From Ampelomyces quisqualis (lineage: Eukaryota; Ascomycota; Dothideomycetes; Pleosporales; Phaeosphaeriaceae), in the NCBI GenBank assembly GCA_018398575.1, contig JAGTXZ010000021.1:1302001-1366000 (forward strand): a DNA stretch of 64,000 bases, read 5' to 3'. Below are positions 46,793 to 57,540 of this stretch, piece after piece (position 1 is the stretch's first letter; the number at the start of each line of letters is the position of its first letter). The notes under the pieces are model-generated. The model was given only the letters and a program-made list of their open reading frames with translations. It made no database searches and had not been told where the DNA came from. The position numbers were made by a program, and so were the translations under genes.

Positions 46793-47479
46793 TGCGGTAG
46801 AGGCCGTCTCTAGAAGGACATGCAGAAGATGATGGAGTTTTGGGCATGGTTGAGATAGCCATGTTGTGTCCACCAACTTTGGCGTCAATGGACAACGATT
46901 TTTCACGGTATTATGGTTGTATGCGAGGACATGTGGAAGATGCCAAGTGCCAAAAGCACCGCTTTACACTTGGTACATGAGATGCATTCAGTGGTCTGTC
47001 AAATCTCAGACATGGGTCAATACATGCTAGCAGACGGCAGTATCGCCACCCAGCAAATTGCAAGATGGTACTACCTACACGTGCGTAGGGCAGGTTCATA
47101 GTGATGGCTGTGAGGTCATCGTGCATGTAAAATTCAGAGCAGAAACATTGCTGTCAGCATCTTCGCAATTCCGAATTTCGTATGGGCCACTGACTGTCTT
47201 GGGGGTGTGTCCGATGTGGACATGGAACAAAGCATCGCATCTTCTACAAACTAATGATGGGTTCATGATGGCTCAATAATCGACCAGCAGTAACGCAAGA
47301 AAGCCATCCTGACGTCACAGCATAGAACAGGGTTCTCGCCAAGCAGTAAGAAAGGGCAAGGCCCAGTAAGCAGGCAGCAGTCTAAAGCTTGCACCGTCGA
47401 GAAGCCGTTCATACCGAACGAAAGGCACCGCAGAGGCCCCAGACGGATCACTCGGAAGCTGCACCTGGCTTAGAGAACC
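46793..47479. other. Intergenic region
   Basis: 687 bp between two plus-strand genes, holding the 3' end of the SNF2 gene and the promoter of the next. No gene is seen. Confidence 0.5.
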
Positions 47480-48573
47480 ATGGCCGCATACGAGGAGCTC
47501 GTTGTATAGTCTGCCCTTTGCCCTGATCAGCGCTCCGCTTCTAACCCATCTTGCTCAGGAACTCGGGTTCGAAGGTGTCGACAAATTTGCCGACAAGTAC
47601 CACGACAAAGTATACGATCACCTACCAGCATGGAAGAAGAAGCAGCAGCAACAGCAATACAAGCAAAATAAACAACAGCAGCAGCACAATCAAGGTCACG
47701 CAGCGAACGAACAACAGCACTCACGCGAACTACCCGAGGAAGGCAGACAAGCAGCACAAGACGCCAGCGCCAGATACGACGAGGAAATGTCATCCTACGG
47801 CCCATCGTACGTGCCTTGGTATGCACCAGACAGGCGACAAGACTATCAGGGCTATCCGCCGCCAGTGGCAGGGCAAGATAGGGATGCTCGGTATATGCAA
47901 GAGGATAGAGGCTACGACAGGCGCGCCCCCGCAGGTCCCATTGTGATGCACGACGGCGAGGCACTGAATCGAACGGGATATGAAGTAGCGGTACGTCGCC
48001 CTCGCAGGCTGATTTGTAGCCGGAATTGATCGAGTGAAGCAGCCACGAGTGTACTCTCCCCCACAGGCCAATCATGGATATGACGACTACGACGGCCGTG
48101 ACCGCGGTCGACCAGCACCATCCAGGACTCGGTCAACATCGTGGTCACCGCCGCGCAATCAGCGATACGAGCATGGCAGTTCCCGACGCCGTCGACGCTC
48201 CAAGTCGCGGTCAAGATGGAGATCAAACGATGGAATGGACAAGAGCCGCATCGCAGCGACGCTTATCGGCGGCCTCATAGGCGGATTCGCTGGCAATCAA
48301 GCTCGCAAGGGGCAAAAGTACGACACAGCAGCGACGATTGGAGGTGCTGTTCTCGGCGGGATAGCCAGTCGCGAGCTTGCCGACCGAATCGGGCACAAGA
48401 AAGAAGACGGGCGAGAAAAGAGGCAGAGTGAGCAGGAAGCGTGGGAGCAAAAATATGGCGGTGGGGGCCGTGACGACGGCGGCAGGCGCAGTCGGGGTTC
48501 AAGAGATGGACGGGAATCCCGAGACTGGTGTGATGGCTGCCGTTGCGACGGCTCAAGGTGCAGGTGCAAGTAA
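47480..48573 (+). CDS. Glycine-zipper protein with basic flanks and Cys-rich tail
   Basis: Exons 47480-47503 (only 24 nt: MAAYEELV), 47559-47990 and 48067-48573 encode 320 residues. Introns (55 and 76 bp) are phase 0 with GTATAG and GTACGT donors and CTCAG and CACAG acceptors. A Gln/Lys-rich stretch (about residues 30-60) follows a short helical region (FADKYHDKVYDHLPAWKKK). The hydrophobic part near residues 215-255, AATLIGGLIGGFAGNQARKG followed by YDTAATIGGAVLGGIASREL, is a glycine-zipper pair that can form two transmembrane helices. It is preceded by an RRRRRSKSRSRWR block and followed by charged residues. The end, DWCDGCRCDGSRCRCK, carries five cysteines. Membrane association is inferred; the cellular role is unknown. 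Confidence 0.78.
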
Positions 48574-49274
48574 GATTGCGCCACTGCAGACACGTGTGAT
48601 GGGCTGGGATGGGATGGGATAGCGGGATGGCGGGATGGCGGGATGGCGGGATACGGGCTGACTGACGACTGTGACGATATTCTCCTTTTCGTGGCTGAAA
48701 CTCGACATGTGTGGACAAAGATAGATGACGGGTGTGGAGGGTGGAGTGGGAGTGTGCTGTTGGCTCTAGGGGCGAGATAGCTTGGGTGTGGGCAAGATAC
48801 TCCGTAGTGCTGATTAATACTGAGGTGACGGGGCGCGAAACAGGGCAGTGCATGCCACATGGGTCCTGCAACGTGGGTGAAGCGAGGCCAGGGGTAGCGT
48901 GGATATGTACCGAGTACGGATACTTCGCATGCGGTTTGGCGTCACGAGAGCACCATTATCCGGCGTGAACGGGAGGGTAGGGCTGAACTAAAGGGGAGCT
49001 CGGGGATGAAGCTGGCGCCCCTCGAGTGCAGGTGGCAGCCCGCCCACACGCACCGCCAGCGAGGACAGCAACACGTGACGCCAGGACACAGGCCGCAAGA
49101 CCCCCTCCCCCCCCCTCGAGCTCGACGCGCCCATCGTGCGAGCCGGCGACAGCAAGACACGCCCCGCCATGCGCTGAGCACCTCGGCGCACCGCTCCCTC
49201 CGCCTGCAGACGTCGGCACCTCCGCCACCACCTGCACCACCTTCACCACCTTCACCCCCTCGGCCACCTCCACC
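48574..49274. other. Intergenic region with small tandem repeat
   Basis: 701 bp upstream of the CNB/F-box gene. It contains a GGGATGGC-type repeat (48606-48654) and, close to the next gene, a CACC-rich leader. An open frame in phase with the next gene runs through 49026-49274 but has no ATG. Confidence 0.5.
48606..48654 (+). repeat. Short GGGAT-type tandem repeat
   Basis: Three TGGGA(T) units pass into four 9-bp GCGGGATG(G) units, just downstream of the glycine-zipper gene. Confidence 0.85.
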
Positions 49275-52239
49275 ATGACCATGCGCAGATACAGAGCCGG
49301 CAGCGGCGCGGCGGCGCGGGCCCACGGCGGCGTCGCTGTGCCCGACCCCTTCGCCATGGTGCGCGCCTACGACAGCGACACCAACCCCGCCCGCCCCATA
49401 CGCCCCTCGCCCCTCGCGGCCTCGACCATCCAGGGCCTCCCGCTGGACCTGCTCGACCGCCTGCGCTCGTTCCCGCTCTTCCAGGCGGCCCCCGACTCGT
49501 TCCTCGCCGCCGTCGGCCTGCACCTCAAGCCGCAGCTCTACCAGCCGCACGACACCATCCTCACCGAGGGCGAGACGGGCAAGGCCATGTACTGGCTGGT
49601 CCGCGGCGCCGTCCGCGTCACCTCGCGCGACCAGGAGAGCACCTACGCCGAGCTCAAGCCGGGCGCCTTCTTCGGCGAGATCGGCATCCTGATGGACATT
49701 CCCCGCACCGCCACCATCCTCGCCAACATGCGCTCGCTCGTCGTGCGCCTGAACAAGGAGGACCTCAAGAAGGAGCTGCCCCGCTTCCCCCAGGTCGAGA
49801 CGGCCATCATGCACGAGGCCCAGGAGCGCCTCGCCATCCTCGAGCACAAGAAGAAGGAGCTCCGAGGCAAGCGCCCCGCACTGCCGCTGCGCCAAATCAC
49901 CGGCAAGCGCGACCGCGACGATGGCGACGTGGTCATGGCAGACACAGCCGTCTTGCCAGACGGCGACGTCATGAGCGCATACAAGAAGAGAAAGTCGCCC
50001 AGTCCGGGTCTCACCGAAGCCATAGCCCACAGCGCCTTCGGAAGCGGAGGCATCCATGTGAGACCTCTGCTCAAAGAACTGCCACTCTTCTCCAGCCTGC
50101 CCGACGACATCCTGCACTTCATTGGCATGCGCGCGCAGCCACTCACTTTCCCACCCTTCTGGGACATCATCAGGCAGGGCACCCAGGGACGCGACGTCTT
50201 CTTCATCGTCAAGGGCGAGGTCGAGGTTGTCAACACCAATGCACCCGACATGAACGCGCACACATCACCCACACTAGGTCGCAGGAAGTCCATCGCCGCT
50301 GGGGAACACCACTTCCAGGAGGTCAGGGCACGCCTGAAGCCGGGGCAGTACTTTGGCGAAGTCGTCAGTCTTTCGCTTGCGCCCCGCCGAACCGCCACCG
50401 TCCGTTCCGTGTCCTCGGTCGAAGTCTTGATGATCAGCGGCGACACGTTGAATCAGCTCTGGGAAAAGTGCACGCCAGATGTGCGCCGACAGGTCGAATT
50501 GGTTGCCAAAGAGCGGTTGCAAACTGCCGAGGAAAGCGACGTCCACATGGCCGATATCAACGGCACACCTAACATCCATGACCTCGCCATTGCAGACACA
50601 TTTATACCTCGAACCCCGAGAAGGAAGAAGAGCGTGCCCACGGTTACTTTCAACGACATACCCAACCACATCGAGAGTCCTGTCACCCCGTCGCGAAGAG
50701 AAGAGAAGGTCATGGAGCCGTTCGATCCCGATCCGTTCCTCAATGTCGACCTAGATAATGTCCGATCAAGATCACGGCGAGGTTCATTAGCACCACCCCC
50801 ACCAGAAGCCCCCATCAGTCCAAATAAGAGCGAGTTCCCGAAAATACCCTCGCCGAGCGCTTCACCTCTTTCACCATCCCCTGCTCCAATCACCAAGCAT
50901 GCATCTACACCCCCAGAAGCTCCACTCGACTTCAAGCGACCACGCATGATACGGAGACCAAGCAAATACAGCAGGGGACGACTTCCAGACCCTATTCTGA
51001 CAAAAGTCTTTGCAAATCTGGATATACACGAATTGATGAAACTACGAATTGTATCATGGCATTGGCACAAGACTATATCGTCCGCCCCCGATATCCTCCA
51101 CGACCTCGATCTGACCAAATTCAATCGAAAGGTTACAGATAGAGCACTGGTCGACATCATATGTCCGTTCGTTGGAGCCCGCCCACGATTCATCAACATT
51201 AGCAACTGCTTCCACGTGACGGATGAGGGATTCGCAGAGCTAGCGAGAACATGCGGGCCGAGCGTGAGGGTGTGGCGCATGAAAAGTGTATGGGACATCA
51301 CCGGACCTGCAGTATTGGAAATGGTACAAAAAGCCAAAGGGCTCGAGGAAGTCGACCTCAGCAACTGTAGAAAAGTGGGCGACAATCTTCTCGCGCGCAT
51401 TATTGGCTGGGTCGTTCCAGATATTCCGCCTCAGATGGCCATGGCGCACGCACAACATCAGGCTCAAATAAATGGACGAAGAGCGGCCGCAAATGGAAAG
51501 TCTGGCGCAACCCAAGCTCCTCCACAGCCTCTGCCCCCCGGCACTGTTGTTGGCTGTCCGAAGCTGCGTCGGCTTACATTGAGTTACTGCAAGCACATCA
51601 CGGACCGGAGTATGGCGCATATTGCAGTTCATGCTGCGAACCGCATTGAGAGTATTGACTTGACGCGTTGTACAACCATAACAGACGTTGGCTTCCAGCA
51701 CTGGAGTGTCTATCCTTTTCCGCAGTTGACAAAGTTGTGTTTGGCGGATTGCACGTATTTGACGGATAATGCGATTGTCTATCTTACCAATGCGGCCAAG
51801 GGGCTGAAGGAGCTTGATTTAGTATAGTTTTCCCTCCTTCATCTTGAGACTGTTACGCTAACACAACCAACAGTCATTCTGCTGCGCCCTCTCCGACACC
51901 GCAACAGAAGTCCTAGCCCTCGGCCTCCCTTCCTTGACTCATCTCAACCTCGCTTTCTGCGGCTCCGCTGTCTCAGATACTTCTCTCCGCTGCATATCCC
52001 TCCACCTCCTAGAACTTCGCAACCTGAGCGTCCGCGGCTGTGTCAGAGTAACCGGCACGGGCGTTGAAGCCGTCGTCGAAGGCTGTCGCGACTTGGAGCT
52101 GTTCGATGTCAGTCAGTGCAAGAATTTAGGTCGCTGGCTGGACGCTGGTGGCGTGGCTATGGTGCATCAGCGCGGCCGCAATGTCAAGTTCGAAACTGTC
52201 ACGGATGGCAAGTGGAGGGTTGGAAAGCAGGCAATATAA
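49275..52239 (+). CDS. Protein with two cyclic-nucleotide-binding domains, an F-box and leucine-rich repeats
   Basis: Exons 49275-51821 and 51874-52239 are joined across a 52 bp intron (GTATAG donor, CAACAG acceptor, CTAAC branch, phase 0) and encode 970 residues. CNB domain 1 spans about residues 67-170, with FGEIGILMDIPRTATI matching the phosphate-binding cassette. CNB domain 2 spans about 272-405, with FGEVVSLSLAPRRTATV, a less standard cassette. A Ser/Pro linker is followed by an F-box-like segment at about 568-600 (RLPDPILTKVFANLDIHELM). Leucine-rich repeats of the cysteine-containing AMN1/F-box type follow to the end (ISNCFHVTDEGFAELA, DLSNCRKVGDNLL, LSYCKHITDRSMAHIA). This suggests an SCF ubiquitin-ligase adaptor whose activity might respond to a nucleotide; neither ligand nor substrate is known. 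Confidence 0.9.
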
Positions 52240-53782
52240 AACCCCTGCTCAGCCCGTGAATGGAAATTCTGGCCCGAGGCACAAGGGCTGGGCGATGATT
52301 AACTTCTTGCTATATGCATGGCGAAGACGATACCGGTGTTTTTAGAATTCTGCGGATTTATGAGCGAAGCCATCTCGAAAGCGGCCGGGTAGGCGGCAAT
52401 CTTTGTTGTTGTTCTTGTTGACTTTTTGTATGCGATGTGAGCATGGAATTCATGTAAAAAAGATGACCAAACAATCACGATATAAGCGAGCCAATGAGCT
52501 AGCGAAAGGAAAGCAATCCTCGAGTCTTCATTCCTCCAATCATTGTTTTTTTTTCGTTCCCGAAGTAGCTTTCTTTTCCTCTTTCTTTTTCTTTTTCTTT
52601 CTCTTTCCTCAAAATAACTAAATCCAACACATGTTACACACATACACTGCCAAAATTCCATCAACTCCACCACTTCTATCCCAAACGTCCCCGGGCATCA
52701 TCTCGCAAGGCCATGTCACACCTCCCCCGTCCAACGTCCAACACAAAAAAAATCATGAAAAACCAACGAAACATCCTGCCCGAAATACACTCTACAAGAT
52801 CCGCGCACTCGTCTTTCCCCCACCCCCCGCTCCTCTTCTTCGAGATAGCCTGGCCTATATGCGCTCGTGAAAGATTTGGAATCGCTTCCTTGCTTGCATA
52901 GCGTGACGGTTTACGGAGACGAGCTGGATCACGCACGTACTGTACTGAACGCGTGAAGGAGGGAGGAAACACCGGATTCCGCGGAAGGGTTTTAACTTTC
53001 CAGCAGCGTTGTTTTCGTGGGTGTTGGGGACGTGGGGATGACGATGGTGGATGGTGTGGTGTGATGGAGGCTGGGTGGGTGAGCGAGTGCGAGGACCCAG
53101 ACATGTTGGTGCGTGTAATGTCGTTGTTGTGGTTTTGGATATGTTTGTTGCGTGTGGAAATGTGGCGTGCGCGTGCTGGTGGAACGTCAATCGGCGTGTG
53201 TGCGTGCAATTTGTGGCTCGACTTGGTTTGTCTGGGTGTAGAAGGAGCGTCTAGGGATGTAGAAGAGCTAGTTGAGACGGGCTAGGGGCATGTGCCATGG
53301 ATGGACGATTGGTTCGAAGAGTGCCTCTAGGTATAGGATATTTGATGGTGCTACTAAGCGGGGCTGTGCATTAGTGTACTGCTGGAGAGGGCCCCTGGGA
53401 TTAAGAGGTCTGGCAGTGCTAGGCTGCATGGGAAGGTGATTCATCTTCGACACGGAAGACTGGGGAACCGCTGCGCTGTGTGGTGCATGAGACAGATCAA
53501 CTGCCAGTCACCTGACCTCTAGTTCAAAGGCTTTCCTTCAACTCCTCGCCATGAGAAGCTGAACCAACGGGTCGTTTCAAGTCGTGCATGTTCATTTGAT
53601 GATAGTTTGAATTCCTCACGAAATGTGACAGTGGTGACGAGTCTGGATTTTTTTCGTTGTTGATGGTCAAGGTTTTTGGTGTGTACAATATAAGATGACA
53701 AGTATAGTCATCACGGGGAATAGTAAAGCTATGAAATCCTCGGATATAAATACTCTAGGTGGCAAATCATGTCCCTATTACT
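52240..53782. other. 1.5 kb intergenic region
   Basis: Between the stops of two convergent genes. It includes a pyrimidine tract (about 52540-52610). Several open frames exist on both strands, but none has a domain or convincing start. Confidence 0.5.
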
Positions 53783-55209
53783 TCACTCGTCATCCCCACT
53801 CCCATGCGCAGCAACATTGCTCCCCGTCTCCCGTCCACTATCCCCAAACAACCCCACTACTTCCGCCGGGACCCCAAAATCCCTCAATTCCTTCCTAATC
53901 CCCTCTTTCTTCTTCCCGCGCAAGAACTTGGTCGCCCAGTTCCATATCCTCTCGCTTCCCTCGCCCTCATACCCGCCATCATCTCCACCTTCTGCTTTCT
54001 GCCTCTCCAACATCCACACCGCTACGCCAGTACGCACGTAGATCAACCCCACATGTTTGCCGCTGATGGAATCGGACAAGACGTCTTCGAATCCAACGTC
54101 CATGCTCTCGCGCATGATGCGGATGCTACGCGAGCCCCAAAACGCTGCTTCGGCTAGTTGTGAGAGTTTGAGATATGCGAGTACACATCGCGCAACGAGT
54201 TTGAGTCGTAAAATGACGCGCACTGTAATGCCTGCTTGGCCAGCGAAACGCCCCGAAGAAATGGACGCGTGGAAGAAAGCGCCTGCTAAGACGTGCCGAG
54301 TGCGTTGGTGGATGAGTATGTGTATTGCGCGGAAGGAGTCGATGTAGAAATCTAGTGCTTCTTCAGGGTCATTTCTGGATATTGCGATGTCGCCTTTTTC
54401 CATGAGGTCGGCGGCTTCGTCGCAGCATTGTGTTAGAGACGGTAGAGGAATGGCCATGAGGCGTTGGAGTTCTTTGTGAACGGAGGGGTCGTAGCCCGAG
54501 ACTTCCATGTGATGTAGGCCTTTAATTTGTTCAAAGGGAAGGAGTAAGCGGCGCTGGAGAGTGGTTGGTGTGGAAGGGTTGCGCAGGACGAAGGTGGTGG
54601 ATAGGCGGTGGTTGAGCATCGGGTAGGACAGTGTGCTGTAGTACCATGTTTGCGTGAACATATGTAAATCATCTAGAAGCACCACAACTGTGTGCTCGGG
54701 AACAGCCTGTTGAAATGGCACAGTGATTTGTACGAGGGCGTGGTGTGTTGAAAACAGGTCGGCGCGTTGGTCGGTGCATACGATGGGGACGAGGCCTTTG
54801 GATGCAACGTGGTTTGCTAGAGCTCGTTCATCAGTACTACAGCCACATTCACTGGATTCGTATTCTGTCTTGAAGCAAAGAGTACCTGAGACTCACCCGG
54901 GCCCACGCCATCTTCATCAGACCAGTCTCGGCCCTCCTCAGACATCAAGTAGACTCGGTACATACCAGCACTAGGCCATGGCGTCGCAATCTTGACAAAC
55001 ACATTTTCTCGCCTCCACACCCCTTGCGCTTCTCTATAGACCTGCCTATTCACCAGGTACAGGTCAAAGTCGAAGTCGTACACGCCACCGAAGAAGCCCT
55101 TCTCATTGAGCGAATCATTGTGGTGGAGGCGATCGGTTGGCTTGAAATATAGGCTATAGATGGACTCACGAAGCTCAAGAGGAAGAGCGAGGAAGGGGAA
55201 CGGTGTCAT
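53783..55209 (-). CDS. Unknown protein with F-box-like N-terminus
   Basis: Exons 55209-54897 and 54816-53783 are joined across an 80 bp intron (GTGAGT donor, CTCTAG acceptor, phase 1) and encode 448 residues. The start MTPFPFLALPLELRESIYSL is typical of the many Dothideomycete proteins that begin with an F-box or 2EXR-like LPxELRxxIY segment. The spliced junction reads GVGP then ANHVASKGLVPIV. The C-terminal half is largely helical (AADLMEKGDIAISRNDPEEA, RVILRLKLVARCVLAYLKLS) and may form TPR-like repeats. No catalytic motif is visible. The family is not recognised beyond this general type. Confidence 0.72.
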
Positions 55210-55566
55210 GGCGCCGCTATGGTACCAGAGTTGTGATTCGGGCGTGAAGCTTGCGAGTAGGGTGATGGTCACAGAGGAGACGGTCCACCCCGCGGAAGCT
55301 ACACTAACTCCGTTATCGCCGCAGACCAAGGCTGGATCTTCACTCTCAAGACACAATATGCTTGAAGTATTCAAAGCTTTTGGTATTTCCACCTATAGTA
55401 CAATGTGCACTGTGAGCACCCCAAATATTACATCCGAGCGCTAGAATGCATCGACGGTGCATCAAGCGCCAGACGAAAGCATCGTAGAGTGGAATTTTGC
55501 TCGTTTCGTGCTACTTTTTCCTCATGATACAAACAAATCGCTTCATCTGACCTGTTCTGATGTAGC
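55210..55566. other. Intergenic region between two minus-strand genes
   Basis: 357 bp that should carry the TIM50 3' end and the promoter of the unknown F-box-like gene. Nothing else is seen. Confidence 0.5.
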
Positions 55567-57302
55567 TCACGCGTTGTGTGAAGTGGGCGCTTCCCCTGCT
55601 GCGCCTGCTGATGGGACTGTCGCCGATTGTGGTGCAGCATTACTGCCTAGCCAGCCAAAGGTATTGGCCTTCATGTCCTTCAATTGTGCGTCTTGCATCT
55701 TCTTCTCCTCCTCTGCCATCTCCTTCAGCCATTGGTCTCCGTTCTCTCTGATCTGCGTATCAAGATGTTCGTAATTTTGTCTGTTGAAGTCGCGGTACAT
55801 GTCGATCATCATCTTGCCCTCTGCCATGCCTTGTGAAAGATTTTGGTCGCCCAAAACCATGCCTGGCTTTTGTGCGTCTAATCCTAAGCTCTTCATGAAC
55901 ATGCCGCCAGCGCTCGCTTTACTCTTGCGCTTTTGCTCGGCAAGGTCGCGGTTGAAGGCATCCCGCAGCTTGGCCTCACGGCGTGCGTATTCGGCGGGGA
56001 TATCTTTGCCTTGCATTGATTTGAGAACGGTGCGGACATCCATCTGTTGACCAGTTTGTGACATCATAGCGAGGTATTCGAGGAAGGGAATCATAGCCAC
56101 GAGGCCCTTGTCGCCAGGCTCGCCCTTCCATTTTGGCATGACGATGGCGTTCTCGGGCTGGAGATGGACGTGCGAAGGGTCGGTGTCCATGATGATGACC
56201 TTGGAAAGGTCGCGGTTGAGGTAGGAGAGGTCCTGAGACTGTTAGCTGGCGCATGCCAACAGCAGGCACTGCTTCAAACCTTGATGTACTCGCCCTTCTC
56301 GAAGCGCGTGGCCTCACGGAAGAGCGGCCACATGACAAGACGGAAGGGGTCGAGTTTGCGGATGATGGGGTCGCCGTCCATGGACTTGACCGAGGTAAAG
56401 ATGACGAGCTCGTACTGGGAGCTGAGGTATCGCAGGAAGTAGTCGAGGCCAGGCCGTTTCGCGAGGCGGTAACCGTGCTTGGTGCTCCATTCTGAATGCA
56501 GCAGCAAGTCTTCGAGACTCAGAACTAGAGTCAGTTCGGGCACGCCTCCGGGTATCTTGTCCTTGTCTGGAAGCAGCTTCTGGAACGTTGGCTCGGTGTA
56601 GTATGCCTTTTGGCCATTGACACGTGCGACTGCACGCGCATACATCTGGCCGACGCCCCAGCCGTTGGGCGCGTCGACGTGCGCCTCCTGTTCGTCGTCG
56701 GTCTCCCAGTCCCGGCCCAAGTACACGGCGCCCGTTGTTCCGATGAGAAGCATGCCAAGGTACGACCAGTTCGCGACGCGGTTCCGGCGCCGGTCGGTGC
56801 TCGTCTCGTACGCGGATTTGGGCAGTTCGCCGCCGTCACGGCCGCCTGTGCTGCCTGGCGAAGGCTCTTGGGAGAAGGCGCTGGGGTCGTCTGGGTTCCG
56901 CCCCGCCTTGCCCTCGGCGTCAGCGAATTCAGCGCCGAAAGTCGAGGGAATGCCCTGGCGCAGATCGGGCAGCGGGTTCTGGGGCTGCGGCGGGCTTTCG
57001 GGCGTCGGGGGTGTGTGCTCGGTGGGTGTCGTGGGTGTCGTGGGTGTCGTGGGTGTCGCGGGTGTCGTGGGTGTCGTGGGCCCGGCGACTTCTGCTTGCT
57101 CGCCCGCCGTGGTGTTGCGCTCGGGCGGCTTGTTCTGCGCGTCGAACCTGATGGCGTCGCTCTTCTTCCACGTGTTGTCCTTTCTCCGGTTGTTGCTGGC
57201 ATATGTGCGGGCCCACTGCCATGTCGGGGCCGTGGGCGAGGTGCGCGGCACCACACGGGCCGGGCGGGTGCGCAGCGCGCGACAGGCGGCTCGTGGCAGC
57301 AT
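55567..57302 (-). CDS. TIM50: Mitochondrial import receptor subunit Tim50
   Basis: Exons 57302-56280 and 56232-55567 are joined across a 47 bp intron (GTTTGA donor, TCTCAG acceptor, CTAAC branch, phase 0) and encode 562 residues. Tim50 is the inner-membrane receptor that hands presequence proteins from TOM to the TIM23 channel. The Arg-rich, acid-free N-terminus is a matrix-targeting presequence. A Thr/Pro-repeat linker follows (about 75-105), then one transmembrane segment at about 179-195 (NWSYLGMLLIGTTGAVYLG), then the FCP1/NIF-like domain in the intermembrane space. In that domain the phosphatase DxDx(T/V) motif is replaced by LSLEDLLLH, so it is non-catalytic, as in other Tim50 proteins. 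KRPGLDYFLRYLSSQYELVI and YLNRDLSKVIIMDTDP are typical. It is head-to-head with the GH47 gene. Confidence 0.95.
57022..57075 (-). repeat. 9-bp minisatellite inside the TIM50 coding region
   Basis: Six tandem GTGGGTGTC-type units (one with a T-to-C change), coding for the Thr/Pro repeat of the Tim50 linker. Confidence 0.9.
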
Positions 57303-57540
57303 CTTGTTTGCGTCGGGAGACTCCGGAGAGGGCGAGGTGGCAGGCGACGCAGCGCAGAGGGACGGCGGTGCGGGCGGCGACGGCGATGATTTGATCCTGC
57401 TCCGCTTACTATACCGAGTTAGTCACCGTGCACGGCAAGGTGTCCACTGTCCTACTTCACCGTCACCCCGTCACCCGCGCCGGCACCTTCCAGCCCTAGA
57501 CCGCAGAATCCCATGTCGCTGCACGCCGGCTTCTTTGGGC
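57303..57540. promoter_or_regulatory. Bidirectional promoter between TIM50 and the GH47 gene
   Basis: 238 bp separate the divergent start codons; no TATA box is obvious. Confidence 0.55.

Noticed and set aside
49026..49274. N-terminal extension of the CNB/F-box gene
   Set aside because: The frame is open but contains no ATG before 49275, and the composition is that of a CACC-rich leader.
52676..53209. 177-codon minus-strand open frame
   Set aside because: Pro/His/Ser-rich, no recognisable domain, and an equally open frame lies on the opposite strand.
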